From NCBI RefSeq assembly GCF_040802235.1, contig NC_133167.1, positions 46,926,001 to 46,990,000 on the forward strand: 64,000 nucleotides of DNA. Direction: 5' to 3'. The notes under the pieces were generated by a model. It had not been told where the DNA came from, did no database searches, and saw nothing but the letters and a program-made list of their open reading frames with translations. The DNA is from Manis javanica. Its lineage: Eukaryota; Chordata; Mammalia; Pholidota; Manidae. This document shows positions 18,141-30,020 of the stretch, piece by piece. A program made the position numbers and the translations under genes. Within the stretch, counting starts at the first letter, position 1. Each line of letters starts with the position of its first letter.

Positions 18141-19429
18141 GACCTGTCCTTACTTATTTTTTATCTTGTCTATATGTCACTAAACCACTAAAATTATTTT
18201 CTGGAAATAGTGGACATACATTATAAATAAATATATATTGGAGTAAAATGTCATTTTTAGAAGAACATAAGCTATAGTGATTCCTAATCTGCTTTACATA
18301 TTTCTAGATTATGTCAGCTTCCTTCTTAACCAGAATAACCAGTTGCTAACATATCTTCTTGTCATCAGGTGGTTAGAACATAGCTGGTATAAATCTTGCT
18401 CACATCATACCCTCTTTCATTCTGGCTCTGGAGGTTGTAGAAGATCTACTGATTTTTCTCTCCTTTCCTCCAATCTCACTAAGAGTCTGAAAAATATCTG
18501 GTAAAGTTGATGTATCAGTGAATACTAGCTATGATAGCAAGTGACAGAAATACTAAAATATCAGTGACTTCATGAAGTAGAAGTTTCATTTTTTCAGATA
18601 CAAATGTCTAGAGTTGGCTTTCTAGTTATGGAAGGCTGCAAAGGTTATGTTACAAAGTTGACCCTGTGACCAGGGGTAGTTAAAGATTAGGGGCAGGAAA
18701 GGTGTGTCCATTAAGATTCACACAGGAAAACAGAATCATTCTATGCCTTATGGGAATGAAGGAGTTAATATAGGAATTCAAGACTGCAGGGATGTAGGAA
18801 GAGCTGCACAGTGAAGGCCAGGAGGGTGCAGTTGAAGAATAGAGAATAGTCACTAAAGACCTCTGGAAAACCCAAATAGAGTAGTTCTCAAAAGTTTCAT
18901 GGGGAAACTCTCAAAATTCTCAAGAGGTTCTGGAAAAGCTCCTACTAACATCTCAGTTGCTACTACAGCCATGTGGGCACCCTCAAGGAGCCTGGAACGT
19001 TTCTGTGAGCTCACATCACATGTGGCAATCTGCAAACGCCTAAAAACAATGACCTTTCCTCAGTTCCATCTTCCAGCTTACTTGAATTCTTTTCATTTCC
19101 AAACTCTCACCTAGAACAGTATGGGAAGTTGGGATTCTGGGAGGTATGACCTCAGGATACAAATGATGCTGAATTGACAATAGACAACAAAACATAAGCT
19201 GTCTGAGTATCATTTATCACCAAATTTGCCTCACTAGGATCTATTAGAATCCTGGCAAGAGGCCACCAATTAAGACAGATCCTATTACTATGAAAAATGG
19301 ATCAAATAATTATGACTTCTAATGTTCAACATTCCATCAATCCTTCTTTCTGTCAAACTGAAAAGGTTGTGGTATAGTGTGAGAATGCCTAGTGACATGC
19401 TTCCATGCTGTTACTTAAGCCATTCAAAA
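18141..19429. other. Non-genic stretch
   Basis: No supported gene or named repeat. Overlapping 60-75-codon readings at 18853-19114 on both strands look random. Confidence 0.4.
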
Positions 19430-19640
19430 TGATTTACCAGCTCTGAGGGTGTGCCATGTTCTGTGCTAGTTGTGTGACTTTGGACAAGTTCCCTAACATC
19501 TATGGATCTCAGTTCCACTTCTTCCATTAAATATAGGATAAACAATTGTAGAAGAGATTCAAAGATAAAAATAAAATAGCGTATGAAAAGAAAAGCACTC
19601 AAGCCAGTGTTTAATATACAATAAAAGTCCATTTCAAACC
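19430..19640 (+). repeat. MIR-type SINE fragment
   Basis: The core order is visible: TAGTTGTGTGACTTTGGACA, then AGTTCC...ATCT, CTCAGTTCCACTTCTTCCATT and A-rich sequence to AAGCACTCAAGCCAGTGTTTA. Degenerate. Confidence 0.6.
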
Positions 19641-22069
19641 CATAACTTACTTTCATCAAAAAGGTTCTGCAATCAGTGTGTCATGATTCTCCATCCAGTG
19701 CTGGAAAGACGCATCATTCTGGACTAACACCAGATTTTTTTTTCTTGTACTGAGTAATACACTTTGTTTAAAAAATGTTGTTTTATAAAAAGATTTTCAA
19801 TACTGGAACCAATTGTTTTCTGTGAGTAAAAGCTCCTTGGCACTAGGAAGAAGTTGAGTAACCATCTATCAGAGATGTAATCGTAATAATTCTTGTGCTG
19901 ATTTGTTGGCAAAAGGTGAATTAAAAGTAACTTTAAACCCTAGGTCCAACAGGATCTATTGTCATCATATCTTATAATTTTCCAAGGATAATTTCATGCT
20001 CTTACTTCTTTATTAGTTTAAAGGAGATTCTATTATTTTAAAAAGGTGGGGAGAAGGAGAGGAGACATGCTAACAAAAGTTGCAAGTAAGATTTTTGACA
20101 CCACGGGGTAGGGAAAGACATTAAATAATAGAAAGAGATTTTCTTTTGTGGGCAATCTATGTGACTCAGAGTTTAAAAACTCACATCCCTCCAGGCAGGG
20201 AACATATATGAGGGAAGGGGACCAGGAAGGCACACTGGTGAACTGGTGGCTCCCCCAGAATCAGAAGTGGCATCCCAACCAGTATCCAGCTCTAGGGTTG
20301 TTGTCAGATTAAGGTTGTCTGCTCCTAGCCTTTGTTGAAACCAACACAATTTCTTTTTAAAAAAAAAATACTGTCTGTTAGTCAGATCCAGACTACAGGT
20401 GACCAGCTTTCAAACTATGATTTTAGACTTCATCCAACAAATGGAATCCATTGCTAAGTGCTAAAGTGTGCAGGGATGTTCCTTTAAACTATTCCAGTCT
20501 AAAAATGTTACCCAATTTTCTTGCCCAAACATCTAGGAAGATAAGTCAGCCTCTTAGGTTCTATCAGATATTTCCCTTTTTGGGATTTGTAAAAGTGATT
20601 TTCCATATGCAGTCAGATGGGAGCTAAAAATTGGATTGCCATGAGCAACTGTGCCGCATACCATGGTTAGAGAGTTCTGAGCGTGACCCTGCAGGGCTTT
20701 CCTGGTACGGCCCACCAGACTGCTTCAGGCCCTGTATCCGTGGATGTCCCTGCCTATGGGGATCCTGCTGCTCTCACTGCATATCACAGGTGGGACTCCT
20801 GTAGCTAAACCTAACAAGCGTGGCTCTTCACCATTACTGGGCAATGAAAATACGTTTGTAATTGAGTCATGGTTTACAGCTTATCTGTCTCAGGTCCCAG
20901 GCCCCATAAACACAGTGGCGTTATTTTGCTGATGGTTCGTTCCTGTTGGTCTAAGTGCAGCTTCGCCATGCTATCTGTGCCAATTTCACCAGCTAAGATG
21001 GGATATTAGTTACTCTGCAATGCCAAGTTTCATTGTTAGGCCATGTTTGAATTCATGGGGAAGTCTTTCACTTAGACCTTCTATTTAATCCATTGGTGGG
21101 GTGGGTGTGGGAGGGTCTGTTTTTTTTGTACCTCAGGTGCATAATCAATCCGAACCCAGAGAAATACAATCTTCATTTGCCAATCAGATCCAGTGACTAC
21201 AAATTTTTCTCTTCTATGGTCACTTCTCAGACTATTGATTCTAAAATGAAAACCCTTGAATCAGTCATTGTAACACCAGCTGAGGTGCTCATCTCATCTA
21301 CACTGTCTTAGAATGTGTCATGGGCTCCGACCATGAGAAAATATTTGGAAATAAAAAAGGAAACTTAGCTCTTGATTCTAGCAATTATTTCTTTCTTAAG
21401 GCTCTGATTGCCAAAGTGACAAATGTTTTCATGATTTAGACAATTAGAAACTGAATCATAGAACATTAGCTCCAAGCACTCCTAAAATTTTTACACAAAG
21501 ATTGATTCCAGTGGATTTTGTTTGAACCAAATAACTATTCTCTCAATGAGAAAATTTATAGTAGATATTTTTTAAATGATTTATTGTCATAGCCATCCAA
21601 AGAATAGCGTAAAAACCCTTGGAAATAAAGTTAAGCCATCTTCTGATAATTCAAAATCAGATGTTTATCATGAGATTTGCTTCTAATTTTAATTTTTTAG
21701 TGGATCATTCTGAGCATATGGTTCAAGTATTCTTCTGCCTATTGTCTCACCTTTTTATAATTAAACAATTATATCTTAATCCATGAATTATTTAGTTTGA
21801 AATGATTAGTAAAGGTGGAAAAGCCTTTGGGAAAACTAGGATAAAAACTACCTTTAAGGAGATTAAAGTCTTCAGATTTTTAGATTAATCGAAAACATGA
21901 CTAGATTTGACAATTTTAGTGCTGCCAGTTGGTAATACAATCCAATGGTCAGTTTACGATTCTTCCTTAGGAAAATTTAAATGCGCATTTCAAATGCACA
22001 GAAAATAAATGAATAAGAAACAACCACTGGAAGCAAGAGGTGGGAAAAAGATGCACATAAGAGAAGCAG
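19641..22069. other. Non-genic stretch
   Basis: A slightly GC-richer segment at 20640-21000 has no recognisable product. The rest is AT-rich with nothing supported. Confidence 0.4.
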
Positions 22070-22300
22070 CATGGCTTTGGAGCAAGAAAATCAGGGCTAA
22101 GAATCCCTAGTCTGCCCCTAATTGGCTAAATTCTTGGACAAGATACTTAAGCTGTCTGCACCCCAATTTCCTCATCTGCAGTGAAGATGACAGTAGCTAT
22201 TTTTCAGTATTGCTTTGAAGTTTAAATCATGGGATCTCTTTAAGATGCTAGCATAGTCCCTGGCACATCATAGATGCTCAGCTATTATTATTACTCACAT
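22070..22300 (+). repeat. MIR SINE
   Basis: GGCTTTGGAGCAAGAAAATCAGG, then TTGGACAAGATACTTAAGCTG, CCCAATTTCCTCATCTGCAG, and TAGTCCCTGGCACATCATAGATGCTCAGC with a terminal TTATTATTA follow the MIR consensus order on the + strand. Confidence 0.8.
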
Positions 22301-24734
22301 CTATGACATTGGAACAATCAGCACTCAGTATCCCATCTTCCCCGGCCAATGACATTTCGACCAAAAAGAAATATCTGTGCCTTGAGTGTTAGTTGAAACT
22401 CATTTAGGGAAAAAAATGCATTGAGAAGCATGATTCTTTTGGAAAAAAATCTTGGACATTGATTTCTATTAAGACAGTGCAGAGGGAGAGGTGGGAGGTG
22501 GGAAAGCCAAGCTCTAGAGCTCTCTTCACCCTTGCATCTCTGTTGGGAACAACAGGCAACTGTGGTGGTATTTGGTGTGTATATGATGTGGCTTCTCTTC
22601 TTTCAGTGATCATGCTGAGGCTAGCAAATGGCACTCAGATGTCAGCAATTTGGGGGGCACATTTGAACTGGTGACTCAGGGGTAAGTATTGTGTATACCA
22701 CCAGGTCCTTTAGTCAGCTCGTGAGTCACAGCTTTATTTTCTCAAATAGAGGGAGCTGGCTTCATGGGAGCCATTTGAAAGGAATGCAATAATACAGTGT
22801 TCCATATAGCAAATTCTAAATTAGCTAACATGGGAATTTTATGGTTGGTCTAATCATTCTGACAACTACCAGTTTTCAAAGAAACAAGACAGTCAAAATA
22901 TACTTATCACTAAAATGAGACTGGACAGAATTCAGTTATTCCTAAATTTCAAAGCCCTCTCAAGATCTTGCAGGACCAAACTGATAATGATGAATTATCT
23001 TGTAGATGTGTAGGTAGATTAGACAGTAAGAATATCCAGTTGATGGACTCCCAGAGAAATTAGCTTTTACAAAGTTTTACAATTGGCATAGGGATACATA
23101 GCCTTAACTAGTAAACAACAATATTGACGGCAATAACAGTGACAAACAAAAAACTGAATTGAAGAAATGGGTATGTTTTTCATCCTACCAGAAAGCTATC
23201 CAAGGGCTTAATCATTAATCTCCAGGACACCCATGAAATTGAGTATTTTTGTAGCCAGACTGACGAGGCTTGAGTATTTGCAGTGACAGGCTCACAGAAT
23301 TCACCTACTGAATTAACGATACACCCAAAAGGAAGTGTTCCTTTCCTCTAAATTCCCCACTTCCCAGAAAAATGAAAAGTCATGCCTTTGTGGGATAGCT
23401 ACTTTTGCAATAAAAGCAATACTTTGGAATTTATTAATGTGTTTTTCTCTTTCTTCTTTCTCAACCAAGTACTTTCTCCCTCACGGGCCTCAGACCTCCA
23501 TCTGCCTAGAAAGGCTGGCGGAGGAGAGGTAGATAAATTTGTTTCAGACAACAAAAGAAGAAAACTACTTAGCTTCTGGCATTTAAGATATTACATAGCA
23601 AGGCAATAGCTTTGAAACCAGGTTGTCAGAGGGAGAATTTTTTAAGTTCATTTACCTCATCTTTTTATAATCAGTGAAGATTTGTGTTGTCTAGCAGAGA
23701 AAAAAATGCCTACTATGCTCTTCTATAGAGGGGTGATGGAAGGCAGGAAAGAAAGCACTGGGGGAGTCTGTGAAAGAGAAAGAGGAAGCTGTCAAATATG
23801 TGTTCTGATTTGCTTTCTCCCTGCTTTGGCCATAAGGGTGTGGGGCTAGACAGCTAGAACATGGAGGGCAAGCACATGTAACAGTCTCCCACATGGGACT
23901 TTAAAGGATGTGGGCCATGCCAAGGATGAGGGGAAGGTCCACCTAGGACCAGGGGAGAGTAGGCTGGTCAGACAAGTGAGCTGGCAACTGGGGTTGGGGG
24001 ACCACCAAGCGGATCCAGAGACGAGAAGAGACATGGTGACTTCAGATCTGCACCCAGGTGAGCCAATGACAGGAGCTGTCTCAATGAAGAGAAGAACCCA
24101 TGAGCAAGAGAGTGGATCACAAGCTCACAGAGATACGAGTACTGGAGGCCAGTGAGGCAGACAGTTGGACAATATTGCACCCTCCACCTGATATTCGCCT
24201 CAGGGAAAGCAGCAAGGGATGCAGGGGGCTGTCAGGGGACCGAGCCTTTGGCCTCATCTAAGGGACTATTTCCATGTTTGGAAATTCCTAAGTATTAAAC
24301 CTGAGACTAGCATATTTTTTCTTTAATCCAACAGATATGGGAGGTTCACCAGTTTGCTTCTAGATTAAAGGAGCGATCTACATTTCCTCAGCATTCCATA
24401 TATCAGCATGAATTAAAGTATGTAGTAGCAGTGACACTTGTAACCCATCTGAAAAATTGTGTTTTAAAAATTACTGCTTATTTATGAACACATTTTGGCT
24501 ACTTGGTATTGCGGGGTTTGTGGTCCCTTTGCCGTCCCCTCCTTCCCAGGATGTACTGCCTCCCTCCCAGCTCCTGGGCTTCCCAGCGACGGTCATTTCC
24601 CAAAGGAGTCTCATCAGAGACGGGCCTAGGACCGTTTCCCTTCTGCCCTGGCGTCCTCAGGTGTCTGATTCCCAGTCCCAGATGAACATGAAAGTTACAG
24701 AAAACTTGAAAAATAGTACCTGTGCTGGGACATA
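22301..24734. other. Non-genic stretch
   Basis: A purine-rich segment lies around 22480-22510. A moderately GC-rich segment at 23720-24240 has open but unrecognised short readings. No gene supported. Confidence 0.4.
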
Positions 24735-24845
24735 TTCTGAGTTAAGTGGTCTGGGGTGAGGCCACAGGTATGAATATTTTTTAAGCGATACCCAGGTAAT
24801 TTTTATGTGCAGTCCAAGTTGAGAGCCGATGCCTCGGTGTACTGT
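24735..24845. repeat. hAT-Charlie relic (MER-type)
   Basis: TTAAGTGGTCTGGGGTGAGGCC, TATTTTTTAAGCGATACCCAGG and ATTTTTATGTGCAGTCCAAG..TTGAGAGCC match the style of the 3' half of MER3/MER5-class elements. Confidence 0.55.
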
Positions 24846-27099
24846 ACTGAGGAATCTGGCCTCAGGGAAGCTGAATGGAACCAAATTTGTTTACAATTTT
24901 ATCAACAAATTTTAAATTATTTAGTCTAAGCTGTACATTTGAAACATTTTTATTTGTATAGGAGTATACAATAGTGTATAACTTTAACTTGTTTCCAATT
25001 AGATTAAAAATAGTTACCTTACTAACAAATAGTCTTAAAAATAAGGATAGTAGGATATACCCTAGTGAATTAAAGTGAATAGGGTACGAAAGAAATGGAG
25101 GGGAAATTTCATAAAAATAAATGTGTGCTTCCAGCAAGTGGTTATCACTTCGCTTCATCCTCCTAGAAGCGCTGGGAGCTAATTACTTGATCCAGCTCAG
25201 ACTTTAAGTTAAACCTCATAAAAGAGTCCAATTCATAAACTATTTACACCTTTATTGAAGTAACAAACTTTTTTTTTTATAAAATAGGTAAGAATTCTGA
25301 GGGAAAAAGTATTGCAGGGTTTAGCTATTGGAAAAAGTCAACACATAAAATATTATAATAAATTTTTCTTTCCAATGGAAAAGCATCTGAGATAATTTCA
25401 TGAGTTATTCATGAAAATGGAGCATAGAGGTCTGTAGCCTATTAAACCCTCAAGATCACTTCAGCGTTATCTTGCTATGTTCCATAACCACCATCCAAAT
25501 TCAGCATGTGAAAAAGGCTGTAATGGAATTCCACTCCACCCTAAAGCTGATCTTGCTTCTATAACAATAGTTGAACTGATCTGGAACTAGAAAAAGCCAT
25601 GGGTGGGGCACTGGGGACAGGTTTTATAAGACGCCACATGTATTGGAAACTTGGTAATAAAAGTATATAAAATTTTAATCTTCAACTTTTCCTTTTAAAA
25701 AGGTGACAAAGCAAACAGGGAAGTGATATGAAAATATATTTTTAACAGTGTCATGAGAACAATGAATTTTAAGCTCAAGTCAGTTCTTTTAAAGATGATT
25801 TTAAAACTGAAAACAAGAAAGAGATTTTACAAAAATTGCTGATCACCTGTCTGTCCTTTGCAGTACATGGTCTATTGCTAAGACTGATAGTACATGGAGA
25901 TTCTTTTGATGCACTATTTTGTAACTTCTGTTTTTGTTTGTAAAGATTTCTGTGAGTCCTAATAATCAACTTGGCTAATTTTATTGAACAGTTACATTTG
26001 GAGTTATTCATCAGATGATTGAAAGGATTGTGACAAAAATTTTAAGAAAGTGTTAATTAATATTGCTACCATAATATGAGTTATCATTAAAATTTTAATA
26101 GCCAGTAAGCACTTAATTAGGCTTATAGAGGCTTAGTGTGTATTCTGGATGATGTGGTTTATGGGAAAGAATCTGCTTTCTCATTAACTGAGTAAAGTGC
26201 CAACATACCATTTACAAAAAGAACTAGAAGAGAGTCAAATTTCTATTATTAGTCACCTCTGAGTAATCTTCATGATGTATTTGTTTATCATAGTTCTCAT
26301 GAGGGTAAGAAAATTTCTACTCAAGTAGGCATCATTTAATGTGTAAATTGAATTGTTTGAAGTGATCTGGATAGAGCAGGCCTTTTAGCTCTGGTTAGCC
26401 AAGGCTTCCACAGTGTTGCTAGGTAATCCATTGTCCTGCCAGATCAGCCTCTGGAGGTATTCATACTGATCCTGCGCTGTATGCTGGCTTATGAAGCATC
26501 AGATGGCAACATGGGAAGGCTGTAACTCAGGCTCTGATGACAATTGAGGAGAAACCACATAAAGACAGTATCTCTACTTGTAGCCTGCCTGTTTTTATTC
26601 TACAGCCTGTAGTAGCAGCTAGGAAAAGCAACGGCAGAAAGCACTTGGTGCCATAATCCTATGAATTCTCTTTGCTCCAGAAAGGTAGAGATTGGGCATT
26701 TTATCTTGGCTTAATCCATGGATCACCTACATCATCTTGCTGTGACACTGAGCACAAAAACCTAAACACAGAAAAGAGTGCTTGGCATGATCTCAGCTAA
26801 ACTGAGTGTCTTCTTTCTCTCCCTGTCTCTCTTTAATCCCTCTTCTAAATGATTTGCTAATCTCAAGACAACATATTTAATGTCATTCTCATCTGTCCAA
26901 TTCTCAGAGTATGATGAAATAGCTCTCCCTTTTTTATTCTTTGCTATTAATATTAATATTTCCAACATAAGCAATACTAGGTATAGTTTCCTGTTGAGAG
27001 GAGATTCTTAATTTAAGTTCAAAAAACTTTCTTCTTGACATTTTGAATGGGAGTTCAAAGTACTATTCCAATTTTGTTTTCAGTGGGAGAGGTGGGACA
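24846..27099. other. Non-genic AT-rich stretch
   Basis: No supported feature. The segment 26390-26720 is less AT-rich but has no coding signature. Confidence 0.4.
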
Positions 27100-27112
27100 A
27101 AGTGAGCACCAT

Positions 27113-27210
27113 GCCCTGGCATTTGGGCTTCTTTGGGCCCACAGCACTCTTCCCGGAGCCATGGCAAGGAAGGAAGGAATTTCATTGAGAATAGTTGTGC
27201 CTGAGAAGAA
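27113..27210 (+). repeat. Unnamed dispersed repeat, copy A
   Basis: Shares GGGCCCACAGCACTCTTCCC, GGAGC.ATGGCAA.GAAGGA and ATTGAG.ATAGTT with 28486-28585 in the same orientation and order, about 85% similar over about 80 bp. Family unknown. It could be an old repeat, a partial duplication or a retropseudogene piece. Confidence 0.6.
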
Positions 27211-28485
27211 TGTGTGGACATATTTCATAAAATTCACTAAACAAAACAATATATTGATGGAATGGATAAAAAATTCAGGCATTTTGTAAAAGTAGCCTAA
27301 TTCAGAGGAGGGCAGATTAAAACTGCTCACCGCTGGGTTAGACAGGGAAGTTGAATGATCACACCGCTAATTACAAATCCATTCTGATTGGCCCCGAAAC
27401 TTCCCAGGTGCCATTCTGTCCCCATCATCTCCCTGTGCTTGCTTAGGTGTGTTTCTTTGTTCCGTGTTTGTTTAAGCATATAAGCTTAAGTCACATCCTG
27501 TTATCAATCATTGTTATAGCTCATAATAGCCACAGTGAGAAATTCAGCTTATAAAACAGAAGGCCTTGACCTTAAGTAGCAATCAGGTGAGTTAAGCTAC
27601 TTTTGAGCTTAGAAATGCTATATATCATTGTATCATCAACCAAATTCTGCTTATTATCTGGAGATTAAAACTGGCATGTAATTGAATAGTTTCCCAACTT
27701 TTGGCAAAAGACTGGAATTTTGGATCTTTTTGCCAGTAGACCTAAATGCTGGAAAGGCATCCCCAGTGTTTCAATGGTTTGAGAGTTATGATAAATTCAC
27801 TTTAATGAGAAATGCCAAGCCTTTGACTAGAGATAGGATTTGTACAGTTTAGTGTACAATCCAAACCACAATGATTTTTAGAAATAAGTGAATAAAAATG
27901 ATTGCATGCCAGAGCTGGGCAGAGCAAGGTGTTGGTAAGACTGCTGACCAACTCACATTACAGATATATACTATACCAGGATTTGATTCTTTAGACTAGC
28001 AATCTCTACCCTGAGTTCATTTTAATCCTGATAAATTTATGATGAGAGTATCATTCATGTATTCATTCACTTGGCAGTCACAGTTTGGCAAGCCTGCCAT
28101 GTGTAAGGCATTCTGCTCAGGGTGGAGAATTCAGAGAAAAATGAGATGGCAATCCTCACATTGAGAAACTCATACTTCTTCACAGTACCCTGTGACTTGA
28201 ATATTGTTAACTAACACCGCACATTTGAAGTACACCTATTTTAATAAGAAATGGAGCAGGGGGCATTCACTTGCTAGAGTGAACTAGAAAGATGCCAACA
28301 ATAGGAGAAACACTTCCTCCTGCTGGCTTCATTTATCTCATTTAGTAACTATTCCTTTGTTTACATAGTTCTCCCTCCTCCATTGCCGCTTTTGGGAAGC
28401 ACATGGAGGAATATTGTTCTCTCAGATCTGCATTCCAGGTTTCCTGGACCACCTTTTTATCTCTTAAAAGATGTTCTATGTTACT
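27211..28485. other. Non-genic sequence between the two unnamed repeats
   Basis: Nothing supported. AT-rich with short random readings. Confidence 0.4.
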
Positions 28486-28585
28486 TTGAAAGCACTTTGG
28501 CTACTTTGGGCCCACAGCACTCTTCCCGGAGCTATGGCAATGAAGGAAGAAATTGTATTGAGGATAGTTTGTGCTGTGTAGTTCT
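28486..28585 (+). repeat. Unnamed dispersed repeat, copy B
   Basis: Direct-orientation partner of 27113-27210, 1.37 kb downstream. The flanks differ beyond the shared core, apart from a weakly similar CTTTGG stretch on the left. Confidence 0.6.
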
Positions 28586-29849
28586 GAAGTAGTAAGAAAA
28601 GCCATAAAAAGCTTTTAGGCAATGAAATTTCAAAAATGTGTTGGTGGTAATGACTCTTACCTACTTTACCCTGACAAAAGAAACCCCCCAACAAAAAATT
28701 ATGGCAACATTCCTTACAGTAGTTAGCTTTCTGACCAGTAGTACAGGGGTGGGGGAGGTCCTCATACACCAAACTGCTGTGCTTGTCAGCAACAGGCCTG
28801 GGCCAGGCAGCCCCTGGCCAGAGCTCACTCTTCTACAGCAGCATCAGCATGAAAATAATTCTCCCCCTCCCAGCCCTTCAAGCTGAGCTCGGCCACATTG
28901 AATGCTCTCTGAGCAACAGGGCTTGATGTGTGTTTTCATAAACTATCAAATTATTTAGATGGCAGAGAAGGTGTTTTTTACAAGTGTAAACCAGTGACTT
29001 TTATTCCATGGGTAACAGATCAGAACTCAGGAGAACATCAATGTCCTAGGGTGGTTATTTTGGTAAAGTTCATATGCTTTCCTGAATCAAGCCATCAAGG
29101 GCAGGCAACTAAAGAAACAGATGAAATGGAGTGTAGTCTGTCCCATTTAACTGGGGGAAAAAATTATGTTTTAATTTGTTACAAAGAAATGTACTATTAA
29201 GTATAAAATATTTTTTACTCTTCATATATAATTAGAAGCCAATTTGATGTTGAATTAATAATACATTTAGTGAAATATTAGTAGACTTAAGAACAATGCA
29301 ATTCTGTTGCTCTATAATAATTTTTTCATTTGCTAGTGTACAAATAATGAATCCTTGCACTGTACTTGGATAAAGACAGTAAAGGTCCTTAACAGATACA
29401 TTTAGAATTTTTCTTTTTATAACTTCCAAAGCATTGCTTAGGGTCTACACAGTATAGACCTAATTTTTCTTTTCTTTTTCAAATACTAAATATTGAATAA
29501 CATGTTCCTAGCAGAAGTAAAGTATCATTTTCACATAAGATTAACTCTGTCTGGCACAAGCTTCTACACAGTATAAAACATAATTAATGACCAATATACT
29601 GTGAATATACAATAAGGTAAAAAATATATATGTGTAATTTAAAATAGTGATGAGATCCCAATTTTGGATTCTTGAGCTCACATTCCTTAAAGAGCACTGC
29701 CAGTTTTCATACAAGGAAGCTTAAGATAATCAGAATAAAAGTAATTTTGATTCACTTTAATTAAAAATCCACATATTTGATTATATACATCTGTACATCT
29801 CTAAGATTATTTCTAGGCATAGGCAAGAACATAAAGGAAACAAACTTTT
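28586..29849. other. Non-genic stretch
   Basis: No supported feature. Moderately GC-rich around 28740-28920. Confidence 0.4.
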
Positions 29850-30020
29850 GTCGAATGTCTAGTATAACTTTATTTTTTATCCTCACACAATCCTGAGATG
29901 GTGGTTTTATTGTCCTTGCTTTTACAGAGGGAGCATCTCAGTCTCAGAGAGTTTAAGTAACTTGCCCAGGATTGTAAGGTAAGTGGTAGAATGAAGAATC
30001 CATCTCAGAAAGTCTACCAA
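29850..30020 (-). repeat. MIR SINE, minus strand
   Basis: CACAATCCTGAGATGGTGGTTTTATTGTCC, TTTTACAGAGGGAGCATCTCAG and GAGTTTAAGTAACTTGCCCAGG are the reverse-strand MIR core. Confidence 0.75.
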
